64,000 nucleotides of DNA from UBA1479 sp963976055. GTDB taxonomy: Bacteria > Pseudomonadota > Alphaproteobacteria > Rhodospirillales > Casp-alpha2. Numbering within the stretch: position 1 is the first letter of the stretch; every line of letters starts with the position of its first letter. Made by a program: the position numbers and the translations under genes. This document shows positions 1 through 9,362 of the stretch, piece after piece. The stretch covers positions 1-64,000 of the forward strand of contig CAXBJB010000002.1 of assembly GCA_963976055.1 (NCBI GenBank). Direction: 5' to 3'. The notes below the pieces were generated by a model. It was not told the DNA's origin. It did not search any database and was given only the letters and a program-made list of their open reading frames with translations.

Positions 1-87
1 CTTGCGCATCGGCCCCATGATAACCCCCAAACCGAGTTATCTGGGACAGCCCCTACATATTTTATGTGTCAGTCACAGGAGGAGCAC

Positions 88-654
88 ATGATGCCCGTAG
101 TCAGGATCAACGACGCCACTTTTGCAGACCTAAGCACACTCAAGACTTGGCTTGGGACAAAGACACCCAGTGAGACTATCGACCAAATTGTACGGGATGC
201 GATGGACCAGCTTGGTATTGAGCGCGACGACGAGCCGGAAGAAGTGATGTTAACAGCCAAAAATGAAGCAATGCGCTTCGACACGGCACCGGGGCTTTCT
301 TTTACGAAACCGTTGGCAGCGTCGATCAACGGCAAAGCGGTTCCTAACCCGCGCTGGTCTACTGTTCTGCTCACGATAATCGCGCAGGTAAAAGCCAAGG
401 GGATCGAGGGTGAGAAGTTGGTCCGCGAGTTAGGCGTCCCGGCCAAGGCTGAACATTATGAGGAAGAAGGGTTTAGATATCACTCTGACCTTGGCATCTC
501 GGTGCAGGGGCAGTCAGCGTCGGATTGTTGGAAGGAGGTGGACCGACTTGCTAAAAAGTGGCGCATTCCAGTCGTGGTCGAGTTCCAGTGGCGTCAAAAC
601 CCAAAGGCGCAATACCCGGGCAAGACGGGCGTGTTAAGCTCGGGAATATCGTGA
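88..654 (+). CDS. Unrecognised soluble protein with possible ribbon-helix-helix N-terminus
   Basis: I do not recognise this 188-residue protein. An AGGAGG at 77-82 decides the start: it sits 5 bases before ATG 88 and 8 before ATG 91, so the upstream ATG at 64 is unlikely. The first 45 residues (VVRINDATFADLSTL, then a predicted helix) read like a short strand plus two helices, as in RHH or SeqA-like dimerisation domains; this is inference. The C-terminal half (about residues 130-188) is rich in aromatic and charged residues and ends near NPKAQYPGKTG. No signal peptide or membrane segment is seen. The DNA is visibly lower in GC than the rest of the window, and the gene stands alone, which suggests accessory DNA. 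Confidence 0.6.
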   Translation: MMPVVRINDATFADLSTLKTWLGTKTPSETIDQIVRDAMDQLGIERDDEPEEVMLTAKNEAMRFDTAPGLSFTKPLAASINGKAVPNPRWSTVLLTIIAQVKAKGIEGEKLVRELGVPAKAEHYEEEGFRYHSDLGISVQGQSASDCWKEVDRLAKKWRIPVVVEFQWRQNPKAQYPGKTGVLSSGIS

Positions 655-745
655 TGCCATCGACTGAGGCCGACCCGGGATTTAATACTTTCTTCGCGCA
701 AAACCACTTTCGGAGGTCTCTTGGTGCCACCTCAGGTTTTACGAC

Positions 746-2173
746 CTACGGCACCACCTTCCCCGGATTCATGATGCCCTTGGGGTCGAGCGCGGCCTTG
801 ATGCTGCGCAGCAGGTGTTTCTCCACGTCCGTCTTGTAGCGTTCCATCTCATGCACCTTGAGCAGCCCGATGCCGTGTTCGGCGGAGAACGAGCCGCCGA
901 GGCTGTCCGCGATGTCGTGGACGCCGGGAGGCACTTCGTTGCGCAGGCGTTCGGCGTCTTCCGGCGTCGTGTCCTTGGGCATCACCAGGTTGTAGTGCAG
1001 GTTGCCGTCGCCCATGTGGCCGAAGGCCATGATGGTGACGCCGGGGATGACCTTTTCCGCATGCGGGTCGGCCTTGGCGAGGAATTCCGGAATCTTGGAG
1101 ACGGGCACGGAAATGTCGTGCTTGGCCGAGGGGCCGCAGTGCTTCAGCGCTTCCGGAATGCTTTCCCGGATGTTCCAGAGCTTGGCCGCCTGTTCGCCGC
1201 TTTCGGCCAGCACGGCGTCGATGATCTCACCGGCCTCGAAGGCCTCGCCCAGCGCCGTTTCGGCGAGGTCGCGGATCACGCCTTTCTGGCCCGAGGCCAT
1301 TTCGATCAGGGCGTGGTGCTCGTAGCGTTCCGTGAACGGGTCCTGGGAGCCCGGGATGTGTTCGAACACGGCGTCCATGGGGGCGCGGCAGATGTATTCG
1401 AAACTGGTCACCTGATCGCCCGTCGCGGCCTTTAAGCGCGTGAGCAGTGACGCGAGGTGCGACGGCGTTTCGGCGGCGACCATGGCGGTCGTCGTTTCGG
1501 CCGGGCGGGGGAACAGTTTGAGGACGGCGGCGGTGATGATGCCCAGCGTGCCTTCGGCGCCCATGAAGATGTGCTTCAGGTCATAGCCCGTGTTGTTCTT
1601 GCGCAGGCCGCGCAGGCCGTTCCACACCCGGCCGTCGGCCGTCACGACCTCCAGCCCCAGCACCAGATCCCGCGCATTGCCGTAGCGCAGCACCTGAATG
1701 CCGCCGGCGTTGGTCGAGAGGTTGCCGCCGATCTGGCAGGTGCCCTCGGCGGCGAGCGACAGCGGGAACAACAGCCCGGCGCCCTCGGCCTTGTCCTGGA
1801 TATCCTTCAGGATGCATCCGGCCTCAACCGTCATTGTCGCGTTGACGGGGTCGATCTCGCGCACGGTATTCATGCGGCCAAGGTTGATCAGCACGCCGCC
1901 CTGGGCGACCGCCCCGCCGCACAGGCCCGTGTTGCCGCCCTGGGGGGTGATGGTCACGCCGTGTTCGGCGCAGATGGTGACGATTTTGGAGACCTCTTCC
2001 GTATTGGCGGGGCGCAGCACCAGGGGGCTTTCGCCGTGGTAGTAATTGCGCTCCTCCGCCAGATAGGGGGCCATGTCGGCCTCGGACTCGTACCAGCCCT
2101 TGTCGCCCACGGCGGCTTTCAGCGCCTGGCGCGCGGTTTCGGGAAGGGGGGGCATATGGGCGCCGTCGGCCAT
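746..2173 (-). CDS. FAD-linked oxidase, GlcD / D-2-hydroxyacid dehydrogenase type
   Basis: This 475-residue protein belongs to the vanillyl-alcohol-oxidase fold family that includes glycolate oxidase GlcD, D-lactate dehydrogenase and D-2-hydroxyglutarate dehydrogenase. The N-terminal FAD-binding domain shows PQGGNTGLCGG near residue 77, the pyrophosphate-binding loop. The C-terminal substrate domain shows GHMGDGNLHYN near 385, with the metal/substrate histidines, and SAEHGIGLLK near 430. Length fits the family. It probably oxidises a D-2-hydroxyacid to the 2-keto acid and passes electrons to a quinone or electron-transfer flavoprotein; the exact substrate cannot be read. An AAGGA lies 5 bases before the ATG. 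It is divergent from the next flavoprotein, with a gap of about 90 bases. Confidence 0.88.
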   Translation of the reverse strand: MADGAHMPPLPETARQALKAAVGDKGWYESEADMAPYLAEERNYYHGESPLVLRPANTEEVSKIVTICAEHGVTITPQGGNTGLCGGAVAQGGVLINLGRMNTVREIDPVNATMTVEAGCILKDIQDKAEGAGLLFPLSLAAEGTCQIGGNLSTNAGGIQVLRYGNARDLVLGLEVVTADGRVWNGLRGLRKNNTGYDLKHIFMGAEGTLGIITAAVLKLFPRPAETTTAMVAAETPSHLASLLTRLKAATGDQVTSFEYICRAPMDAVFEHIPGSQDPFTERYEHHALIEMASGQKGVIRDLAETALGEAFEAGEIIDAVLAESGEQAAKLWNIRESIPEALKHCGPSAKHDISVPVSKIPEFLAKADPHAEKVIPGVTIMAFGHMGDGNLHYNLVMPKDTTPEDAERLRNEVPPGVHDIADSLGGSFSAEHGIGLLKVHEMERYKTDVEKHLLRSIKAALDPKGIMNPGKVVP

Positions 2174-2263
2174 GATCGTATTCCTTGAAGGCGATGGTCA
2201 GTGGGGATATTTCCGGTCATATTTGCCACGATGGCCGCCCAACGACAAGCCGGAGCCCTGCCC

Positions 2264-3544
2264 ATGCCCGCGACAAATTCTCAACCCAGCCTTGAGAAAT
2301 CCCCCGATCAAACAAACGTCTGCGTCATCGGCGCCGGCATCGTCGGCGTCAACTGCGCCCTGGCGGCGGTGAAGGAGGGCTTCAAGGTCACCCTGATCGA
2401 CCGGATTGAGCCCGGCGAGGCGTGCTCCTTCGGCAACGCGGGCATCCTGGCCGAATGGTCGTTCGTGCCGACCTTCGGGCCGGACGTGTTGAAAAGCGTG
2501 CCGGGCTATCTGCTCGACCCCAAGGGCCCCCTGACCATCCGCTGGACGCGCCTGCCGCATATCCTGCCCTGGCTGCTGCGCATGCTTCGCTTCGCCAGTA
2601 CAGGCCATCAGCGCCGCGCCGCCGACGCCCTGCGCCATCTGACCATCGGCTGCTCCGAGGCCTACGCCGCCCTGGCGGCGGAGGCGGGGGCGCCCGAACT
2701 GGTGCGCCGCGACCCGGTGCTGCAGGTCTACGACGTCGAGGCCGATTTCAGGAAGGCGGACGCGGACCTGGCGTACCGCGCGCAATATGGCATCAAGTAC
2801 CAGGCGCTGGACCGCAAGGAACTGACGGATTTGGAGCCGGCGCTCGGCCCCGATTTCAAATGGGCCCATGCGTTGCTCGGCGGCGGCACCACGACCAACC
2901 CGGGCCGCCTGACCAAGGTCCTGGCCGAGGCCTTCGTGAAACGCGGCGGCACGTTGAAACAGGGCGAGGTGCGGGGGCTTGCGGGGCTGCCCGGCGGCGG
3001 TTTCCGCATCGAGACGTCGGAAGGGGTGATCAAGGCCGGTCGCATCGTGCTGGCCGCCGGCGCCTTTTCCCACAAGCTGGCGGCCCTGCTGGGCGAGAAA
3101 ATCCCGCTCGGGACCGAGCGCGGTTACCACGCCATTCTGGCCGACCCGGGGGTGCAGGTGAACCACGCCGTCGGCTGGAAGGCGCGGGCGTTCTATGCCT
3201 CGCCCATGGAGATGGGCCTGCGCCTGGCCGGCACGGTCGAGCTGGCGGGGCTGGAGCCGCCGCCCGATTACGCCCGCGTGCGGGTTATGACCGATTTGGT
3301 GCCGAAACTGCTGCCCGGCGTGAAGACGGAGGTATCGACGCAGTGGATGGGCTTCCGCCCGACCCTGCCGGACAGCCTGCCGGTGGTCGGCCCGTCATCG
3401 GTGGCGCCCGGCCTGTTCCATGCCTTCGGCCATCAGCACGTGGGCCTGACCTGCGGCCCGGCGACGGGGCGCGTCATCGCGCGCCTGCTCAAGGGCGAGG
3501 CGCCGAACGTGGATTTGGCGCCGTTCCGCCCGGATAGATTCTAA
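2264..3544 (+). CDS. DadA-family FAD-dependent amine/amino-acid oxidoreductase
   Basis: This 426-residue DAO-superfamily flavoprotein has an N-terminal Rossmann fingerprint VIGAGIVGVNCA (about residues 21-32) and the DadA-type segment CSFGNAGILAEW shortly after. The C-terminal part has GFRPTLPDSLPVVGP and HAFGHQHVGLTCGP, which close the FAD site in this family. It probably deaminates a D-amino acid or a related amine. ATG 2264 was chosen because GGAG at 2252-2255 lies 8 bases upstream; in-frame ATGs at 2201 and 2231 lack a good ribosome site. It converges with the HD-domain gene, and the two stop codons overlap by 4 bases (3541-3544). Confidence 0.87.
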   Translation: MPATNSQPSLEKSPDQTNVCVIGAGIVGVNCALAAVKEGFKVTLIDRIEPGEACSFGNAGILAEWSFVPTFGPDVLKSVPGYLLDPKGPLTIRWTRLPHILPWLLRMLRFASTGHQRRAADALRHLTIGCSEAYAALAAEAGAPELVRRDPVLQVYDVEADFRKADADLAYRAQYGIKYQALDRKELTDLEPALGPDFKWAHALLGGGTTTNPGRLTKVLAEAFVKRGGTLKQGEVRGLAGLPGGGFRIETSEGVIKAGRIVLAAGAFSHKLAALLGEKIPLGTERGYHAILADPGVQVNHAVGWKARAFYASPMEMGLRLAGTVELAGLEPPPDYARVRVMTDLVPKLLPGVKTEVSTQWMGFRPTLPDSLPVVGPSSVAPGLFHAFGHQHVGLTCGPATGRVIARLLKGEAPNVDLAPFRPDRF

Positions 3545-4089
3545 GCCGCGCGGGCGCTTTCCAGATAGGGCCGGAAGTGGTCGATGTCCGGCGTGTCCAG
3601 GCCGGCGATCTTGGCCCGGTCGTCCCATTCGCGGACCTTCACCGCGTCCTGGTAATAAGGCAGGGCCTCGAAGGCCTTGACCTCGTCGGCGCTCATGGGC
3701 CCGCCCTGCAGTTCCAGGGATTTGACCGAGGCCGGGGACAGGGTCTCGAAATAACCCGGTTGCGTGGCGCAGAGATAGCGTTTGGCCGCCACATGCAGGC
3801 CGACGGCCTGGGTCACGCGGGCGTTGAAATGGCGGGCCGCCCAGCCGCGGGCGATGTCCTCGTGCTTGTCGTCGATGCCGCGGTCGGCGGCGCCCTGGCC
3901 GTGTTTCTGCATCATATGGCCGATGTCGTGCAGGAAGGCGGCGGCGACCAGATCCCCGTCGCCGGATTCCCGTTCCGCCAGCCAGGCGCATTGCAGGGCG
4001 TGCTCCAACTGCGACACCACCTCGGTGTGCGGACGGCGGCCCAAATCAAGATAAGTTTCAAGGGCTTCGGCGAGGGGATTTTTCGTCAT
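3541..4089 (-). CDS. HD-domain protein with PhnZ/MIOX-like ligand pattern
   Basis: This 182-residue single-domain HD protein shows H30, H54-D55 (FLHDIGH), H76-E77, H99 and K103. The spacing matches, as I remember it, that of PhnZ (H34, H58-D59, H80, H104, K108), the mixed-valent di-iron oxygenase that cleaves hydroxylated 2-aminoethylphosphonate. An Asp in the LDTPDIDHF segment could be the last ligand. A PhnZ-type acidic residue may be E23; the capping Tyr of PhnZ seems absent (P20 there), so the substrate may differ or it may be an HD phosphohydrolase. It is cytosolic, with no signal sequence. Neighbours are a DadA-type oxidase (convergent) and an MlaC-like gene (divergent). Confidence 0.75.
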   Translation of the reverse strand: MTKNPLAEALETYLDLGRRPHTEVVSQLEHALQCAWLAERESGDGDLVAAAFLHDIGHMMQKHGQGAADRGIDDKHEDIARGWAARHFNARVTQAVGLHVAAKRYLCATQPGYFETLSPASVKSLELQGGPMSADEVKAFEALPYYQDAVKVREWDDRAKIAGLDTPDIDHFRPYLESARAA

Positions 4090-4272
4090 GGTCAGGTTCC
4101 TGTATACTGAATCAGGTCCGCTGGACGGGCCCTGGGGCGATGCTGTTCCGGAAATCTATCAATTTTATCATATTGGTCTGATGACTATCAGGTGAACTTT
4201 TATTGAGCCATGTGGTACTTGAACTCCCTGCATGGCCCGGTGTATGCAACGCGCCTGAAGGAGACGATTCCA

Positions 4273-4899
4273 ATGCTAAGGCGTCATATATTCACTGCTT
4301 TCCTGGTCACCGCCCTGATGGCGTTCGCGCCGCGGGCCGTGTGCGCCGAAGTGACGACGGAAGATGTCAAAACCTTCGTCAACACCATGGCCTCGTCGGC
4401 GATCAACTCGCTGACCGCACAGGACATTGCCCGCGAGGTGCGCAAGGAACGCTTCCGCACGCTGGTGAACGACTTCTTCGCCGTGAAATCCATCGGCAAA
4501 TGGGTGCTGGGCCGCCATTGGCGCCGCGCCACCCCGGAACAGCGTGATGAATATCTGAAGCTGTTCGAAAACATGCTGCTGGAACGCTATGTCGACGGCT
4601 TCAAGGACTACTCCGGGGAATCCCTGGAAATCAGCCGCGCCGAAAAGCGCCAGGAAAACGATTTCATCGTCCATACCATGCTGAAGCGCCCCGGCGGTCA
4701 GCCGGTCGAGGTCAGCTGGCGCGTCGGCGTGGGCGAACGCGACGGCCAGCATATCTTCAAGATCGTCGACATCATCGTGAACGGCCTGTCCATGGCCCTG
4801 ACCCAGCAGAAGGAATTCAATTCCGTGATCTCGAATAACGGAAATTCCGTCGACAGCCTGCTGGAGAAAATGCGGGAAATGGCCAAACCCGCCGGCTGA
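4273..4899 (+). CDS. MlaC/Ttg2D-family periplasmic phospholipid-binding protein
   Basis: This 208-residue exported protein has a Sec signal peptide (LRRHIFTAFLVTALMAFAPR, cleavage after about VCA) and then the MlaC fold with FFAVKSIGKWVLGRHWRRA, the helical core typical of Ttg2/MlaC. Family members carry lipids across the periplasm between outer- and inner-membrane complexes. ATG 4273 is favoured by AAGGAG at 4258-4263, 9 bases upstream, and by the position of the signal peptide. It lies just upstream of hpnC, and two more MlaC-like genes sit at the far end of the hopanoid cluster, so a role in hopanoid or phospholipid transport is likely. No MlaFEBD transporter genes are nearby. Confidence 0.88.
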   Translation: MLRRHIFTAFLVTALMAFAPRAVCAEVTTEDVKTFVNTMASSAINSLTAQDIAREVRKERFRTLVNDFFAVKSIGKWVLGRHWRRATPEQRDEYLKLFENMLLERYVDGFKDYSGESLEISRAEKRQENDFIVHTMLKRPGGQPVEVSWRVGVGERDGQHIFKIVDIIVNGLSMALTQQKEFNSVISNNGNSVDSLLEKMREMAKPAG

Positions 4900-4956
4900 T
4901 CCTGGCGCCGGCCCGATCCTAGTGCCGGCTGATCCTAGTGAAGGTATTTTCCGGTC

Positions 4957-5844
4957 ATGGGGCAGCCCGCCGATTCTCCTGAACCGATGCCGGGCTCCGG
5001 CGTGGAAACGCCATCAGGCAAAGACGCTGCTTATGAAAATTTCCCCGTCGGCTCGTTCCTGTTGCCGGCCCGCCTGCGCCCGCATGTGGCGCGGTTCTAC
5101 CGTTTCGCCCGCGCCATCGACGACATCGCCGACAATACGGCCCTGGACGCGGACACCAAGGTCCGCCGTTTGGCCGGGTTCGAGGCGGCGCTTTTGGGCC
5201 AGCATCCGGGCGATCCCGAATTCGCCACCGCCCATGCCATGCGCGACAGTTTGGCGGAAACCGACATCACGCCGCGCCATTGCCAAGACCTGATCGACGT
5301 GTTCAAGCAGGACGCGGTCAAGGGCCGCTATCAGGATTGGGACGACCTGATGCATTACTGCATCCGTTCGGCCGCCCCCGTGGGCCGCTATCTGATCGAC
5401 CTGCACGGCGGGGCGTCTCTGGGGTATGGCCCGTCGGATGCGCTGTGCAACGCGTTGCAGGTCATCAATCATTTGCAGGATTGTCAGGACGACTACCGCA
5501 GTCTGGACCGGGTTTACCTGCCGGGCGACTGGATGGCCGCGGAAGGGGCAGTGGTCGAGGATCTGGACCGCTCCGCCTGCACCCCGGCCCTGCGCCGCGT
5601 GATCGACCGTTGCCTGGACGCGACCGAGATTTTGTTGGACGAAGCCCGCCCCATATCCTCCGGCATGCACAGCCGCCGCCTGGGCATGGAGGCCGCCGCC
5701 ATCTGGGAAATCGCCCGCCGGCTCACGGACTTGCTGCGCCGCCGGGACCCGCTGGCCGGGCGGGTGGCGCTGACCAAGGGCGGCTATGCCTGGTGCTGTG
5801 CCAAGGGTGCCTTGGCCGCACTGGTCGGCCTGCACGGGCGATGA
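4957..5844 (+). CDS. hpnC: Hydroxysqualene synthase HpnC
   Basis: This 295-residue all-alpha isoprenoid synthase belongs to the squalene/phytoene synthase family. In the bacterial three-step squalene pathway HpnC turns presqualene diphosphate into hydroxysqualene. The diagnostic start of the domain is ENFPVGSFLLP (about residues 28-37), followed by the first aspartate-rich motif DDIAD (55-59) and the second, QDCQDD, near 174-179. HpnD, found two genes on, is the partner enzyme, and HpnE follows. A long hydrophilic N-terminus precedes the domain, so ATG 4957 could be slightly early, but no better ribosome site is seen. The stop lies 10 bases before the hpnB start, indicating cotranscription. 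Confidence 0.93.
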   Translation: MGQPADSPEPMPGSGVETPSGKDAAYENFPVGSFLLPARLRPHVARFYRFARAIDDIADNTALDADTKVRRLAGFEAALLGQHPGDPEFATAHAMRDSLAETDITPRHCQDLIDVFKQDAVKGRYQDWDDLMHYCIRSAAPVGRYLIDLHGGASLGYGPSDALCNALQVINHLQDCQDDYRSLDRVYLPGDWMAAEGAVVEDLDRSACTPALRRVIDRCLDATEILLDEARPISSGMHSRRLGMEAAAIWEIARRLTDLLRRRDPLAGRVALTKGGYAWCCAKGALAALVGLHGR

Positions 5845-5854
5845 GACCGGAACG

Positions 5855-7039
5855 ATGACGGGGGCGGCCCTGCTGGCGCTCACCGTCTGGGCGGGGATCC
5901 TGTTCTGCCGCGGGCGGTTCTGGTTCGCCGACCAACATTTGAGTCTAGCTGCCAAGACGCCGCCCAAGGGTGGCTGGCCCGATATCGCCGCCGTCATTCC
6001 CGCCCGCGACGAGGCCGACAGCATCGCCCGCACCGTGGCGTCTCTGTTTGCCCAGGATTATCCCGGTCGCCTTGACGTCGTGGTGGTCGACGACAATTCG
6101 ACGGACGGCACGGGGACGCTGGCCTGGGACGCCGCCCATGCGGCGGGGGCGGCGGACCGTTTCCATCTGGTCACCGGCCGGCCGTTGGCCGAGGGCTGGT
6201 CGGGCAAGCTCTGGGCCGTTCATCAGGGGCTCGACGCGGCGCGGGCGGCGGCACCCGGGGCGCGCTATGTCCTGTTGACCGACGCCGACATTTCTCACGA
6301 CCCCGCCAACCTGCGCCGTTTGGTCGAAAAGGCGGAGATGGAGAACCGGGATCTGGTCTCCCTCATGGTGCGGCTCAACTGCGAGACGCCGTGGGAACGT
6401 CTGCTGATCCCGGCCTTCGTGTTCTTCTTCCAGAAACTGTTTCCCTTTCCCTGGGTCAACGACCCGGTCAAGCGCACGGCGGCGGCGGCGGGCGGCTGCA
6501 TGCTGGTGCGGCGGGCCGCCCTGGACGCGGCCGGCGGGATCGGCGCGATCAAGGACCGGCTGATCGACGATTGCGCCCTGGCGGCGCTGCTGAAGGCCAG
6601 GGGATCGATCTGGCTCGGCCTTAGCCGTGAGACGGTGAGCCTGCGCCGCTACGACGGGCTGGGGGAACTGTGGCGCATGGTCGCGCGCACGGCCTATGAA
6701 CAGTTGGGGCATTCGCCCCTGATGCTGCTGGGCACCGTTGCCGGGATGGTGTTGCTGTACCTGGTACCGCCGGTGGCGGCGCTGTGGGGCCTAGTCGCCG
6801 GGGATTGGCCGATGTTGGCCGCCGGCGCGGGGGGATGGCTCGCCATGGCTGTCGCCTATTTCCCGACCCTGCGCCTTTACGGACGTCCGCCCTGGGCGGC
6901 GCTGGGGCTGCCTGCGGCCGGGTTGCTCTATACCCTGATGACCATCGATTCCGCCCGCCGTCACGGCCAGGGGCGGGGCGGCGGCTGGAAAGGGCGGACC
7001 TATGCTGGCGGGTCGGGCGCGCCCGATCCCCGGGGTTGA
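5855..7039 (+). CDS. hpnB: Hopanoid-associated family 2 glycosyltransferase HpnB
   Basis: This 394-residue membrane GT2 protein has one N-terminal hydrophobic segment, a GT-A domain with VVVVDDNSTDGTG near residue 77 (nucleotide-sugar binding) and a DADISHDP metal-binding segment near 142, then a hydrophobic C-terminus with about three membrane spans. HpnB proteins accompany hopene-cyclase clusters and probably glycosylate extended hopanoids; the acceptor is not shown by sequence. ATG 5855 lies just after the hpnC stop, with CCGG/GGAAC weakly matching a ribosome site. Its place between hpnC and hpnD is less common than the hpnC-hpnD-hpnE order, but all genes read the same way in one operon. 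Confidence 0.88.
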   Translation: MTGAALLALTVWAGILFCRGRFWFADQHLSLAAKTPPKGGWPDIAAVIPARDEADSIARTVASLFAQDYPGRLDVVVVDDNSTDGTGTLAWDAAHAAGAADRFHLVTGRPLAEGWSGKLWAVHQGLDAARAAAPGARYVLLTDADISHDPANLRRLVEKAEMENRDLVSLMVRLNCETPWERLLIPAFVFFFQKLFPFPWVNDPVKRTAAAAGGCMLVRRAALDAAGGIGAIKDRLIDDCALAALLKARGSIWLGLSRETVSLRRYDGLGELWRMVARTAYEQLGHSPLMLLGTVAGMVLLYLVPPVAALWGLVAGDWPMLAAGAGGWLAMAVAYFPTLRLYGRPPWAALGLPAAGLLYTLMTIDSARRHGQGRGGGWKGRTYAGGSGAPDPRG

Positions 7040-7099
7040 CGGTCGCCCCGCCATTGGGGGCTGGCCTTGATTGCACCCCCCAGTGTATCCATTGCACCC

Positions 7100-7969
7100 A
7101 TGGACAACCTGGTGACCCTTCCCGAAGCCGAAGTCGGCCGCGCCCGTGAACACGTGGATCAGGTCGTGCGCGCCTCGGGCACGACCTTCTATTGGGCCAT
7201 GCGGCTCCTGCCCGGCGAAAAGCGGCGCGCCATGTTTGCGGTCTATGCCTTTTGCCGCATCGTTGACGACATTGCCGACGATCCTAATCCGCTCGACGTG
7301 AAAAAGCGCGAACTGGCCCGCTGGCGGGACGAAATCCGCGCTCTGTATTCGGGCCGGCCAAAGGATCCGGTCGCTGTCGCCCTGGCTGAGCCGATTGCCC
7401 ATTTCGGCCTGGCCGAGACGGACTTTCAGGCCGTCATCGACGGCATGGAAACGGACGCGGCGGAGACCCTACGCCTCGTCACCCGCGACGATCTGCTGCA
7501 GTACTGCGACCGGGTCGCCTGCGCCGTGGGGCGGTTGAGCTGCCGCATCTTCGGCCTGGGGCCTGAGATCGGGGACCGGCTGGCGGCCGCGCTCGGCCTT
7601 GCTCTGCAACTGACCAACATCCTGCGCGATCTGGACGAGGACGCGGCGCGGGACCGGCTGTATCTGCCCGATGATCTGCTGGCAGATCACGGTGTTGTCG
7701 CCCGCGACCCGCAAGGCGTCCTGGCCGATGCCAATCTGACCGCCGCCGTGGCCGAGATCGGCGCGCTGGCCGGAGAAAAGTTCGCCGAGGCCCGGGCCCT
7801 GCTCGGCCAATGCGAGGCCGACCAAGTCAAACCCGCGACCATGATGATGGAAGCCTACGGGCGCATCTTCCGCCGCATGCAGGCACGCGGCTGGCACCGG
7901 GTGCTGGAGCCGGCGGGACTGACCAAGGCGGAAAAGCTTTGGGTCGCCTTCCGCTACGGCCTGCTGTAG
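7100..7969 (+). CDS. hpnD: Presqualene diphosphate synthase HpnD
   Basis: This 289-residue squalene/phytoene synthase-type enzyme condenses two farnesyl diphosphates to presqualene diphosphate, the first committed step to hopanoids. It shows ASGTTFYWAMRLLP (about 25-38), the first aspartate motif DDIADD (56-61) and the second near NILRDLDEDAARDRLYLP (about 172-189). An in-frame TTG at 7067 is possible, but ATG 7100 gives the usual family start MDNLVTLPEAE. It follows hpnB by 60 bases and precedes hpnE by 8 bases, so it belongs to the same operon. Confidence 0.93.
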   Translation: MDNLVTLPEAEVGRAREHVDQVVRASGTTFYWAMRLLPGEKRRAMFAVYAFCRIVDDIADDPNPLDVKKRELARWRDEIRALYSGRPKDPVAVALAEPIAHFGLAETDFQAVIDGMETDAAETLRLVTRDDLLQYCDRVACAVGRLSCRIFGLGPEIGDRLAAALGLALQLTNILRDLDEDAARDRLYLPDDLLADHGVVARDPQGVLADANLTAAVAEIGALAGEKFAEARALLGQCEADQVKPATMMMEAYGRIFRRMQARGWHRVLEPAGLTKAEKLWVAFRYGLL

Positions 7970-7977
7970 CCCGGCGG

Positions 7978-9243
7978 ATGGCAACCGGACGTATCCATGT
8001 GATCGGCGCCGGGGTGGCAGGGCTTGCCGCCGCCGTGCGCCTAGCCCAGGGCGGCCGCAAGGTCGCCCTGCATGACAGCGCCGGGCATGCAGGTGGGCGC
8101 TGCCGGTCCTATTTCGACGCCCATCTGGACCGTCGGATCGACAACGGCAATCACTTGATGCTGTCCGGCAACTGGGCGATCCGCCATTACCTGGAAACGG
8201 TGGGGGCGGCGGACAGCCTGACGGGGCCGGAGGACGCGTCCTTTCCCTTCCGCGATCTCAGGACCGGCGAGACCTGGACCGTCACGCCCGACGCGGGGCG
8301 CATCCCCTGGTTCATCCTGTTCGGACCGGGGCGGGTGCCGGGGGCGCGTTTGGGCGAATACCTGCGGGTGCGCCATCTTGCCTGCGCGGGCGCGGACGAT
8401 ACGGTCGCGGATTGTCTGGCCGGGCCGGGCACGTTGTTCGAGAAATTCTGGGAGCCGCTCGCCGTCGGCGTTCTCAACACGCCGGCCGATACGGCGTCGG
8501 CGCGCCTGTTGTGGCCGGTCGTGAAGGAAACCTTCGGGCGTGGCCGCGCCGCCTGCCGGCCGCTGATGGCGCGGGCGGGGCTGAGCGAAAGCTTCGTCGA
8601 TCCGGCACTCGACTATCTGGCGGGGCAGGGGGCGGAGGTTTGCTTCAACAACCGCCTGCGGGCCTTGGACCTTGGCGATGGGCAGGTCCGCGCCCTTGAT
8701 TTCGCCGGCGCCACGAAGGTCCTCGATCCCGGGGACCAGGTCATCCTGGCCGTACCCGCCTGGGCGGCGGCCGATCTGTTGCCCGGCCTGAACGGGCCGC
8801 AAGCCAGCCATGCCATCGTCAACGCTCATTTCCGGCTGACACCGCCGGTGCCGACAGCCCCCCCCTTGGTCGGGCTGGTCGGCGGCACGGCGCAATGGGT
8901 GTTTCTCAGGGACGACGTGGCCTCGGTCACGGTCAGCGCCGCCGACGCCCTGGCGGCGGAGGCCAACGAGGCGATCGCAATGCGCCTTTGGCCCGAGGTG
9001 CGGGCCGCCCTGGGATTGGCTGATGGCCCGCTGCCGCCCTGGCGCATCGTCAAGGAAAAGCGGGCGACCATCAGCCAGACCCCGGCCGAGGATCGCCGCC
9101 GCCCCGCGCCGCGGACAGCCTGGCGTAATCTGGTCCTGGCCGGCGATTGGACGGCCACGGGCCTGCCGGCGACCATCGAAGGTTCCATCCGCTCCGGTTT
9201 CCGGGCGGCGGACCTGATTGTCACATCCTTGTCATCTTCTTGA
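7978..9243 (+). CDS. hpnE: Hydroxysqualene dehydroxylase HpnE
   Basis: This 421-residue FAD-dependent amine-oxidase/phytoene-desaturase-type protein completes squalene synthesis by reducing hydroxysqualene. The N-terminus gives the dinucleotide fingerprint VIGAGVAGLAAAVRLA (about residues 8-23) followed by an HDSAGHAGGRCRS segment typical of this family. The C-terminus has LVLAGDWTATGLPATIEGS, the FAD-closing motif of the desaturase group. ATG 7978 lies 8 bases after the hpnD stop, in the hpnC-B-D-E order. Length agrees with HpnE proteins. Confidence 0.92.
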   Translation: MATGRIHVIGAGVAGLAAAVRLAQGGRKVALHDSAGHAGGRCRSYFDAHLDRRIDNGNHLMLSGNWAIRHYLETVGAADSLTGPEDASFPFRDLRTGETWTVTPDAGRIPWFILFGPGRVPGARLGEYLRVRHLACAGADDTVADCLAGPGTLFEKFWEPLAVGVLNTPADTASARLLWPVVKETFGRGRAACRPLMARAGLSESFVDPALDYLAGQGAEVCFNNRLRALDLGDGQVRALDFAGATKVLDPGDQVILAVPAWAAADLLPGLNGPQASHAIVNAHFRLTPPVPTAPPLVGLVGGTAQWVFLRDDVASVTVSAADALAAEANEAIAMRLWPEVRAALGLADGPLPPWRIVKEKRATISQTPAEDRRRPAPRTAWRNLVLAGDWTATGLPATIEGSIRSGFRAADLIVTSLSSS

Positions 9244-9362
9244 TTTCAAGGGCCCTTTCTGTAAGAAGGGGCGGGATGTCCGCGGGCATTGAATTTTGCG
9301 CCTGCGAAGAGTACATCTGGGCGATTAATTGCCTGATAACAAAAGATTCAAGCGGTGACGTG

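Noticed and set aside
558..839. Plus-strand frame overlapping the first gene and the FAD oxidase
   Set aside because: No ribosome site and no motif; it overlaps two better genes. The 655-745 gap is treated as non-coding.
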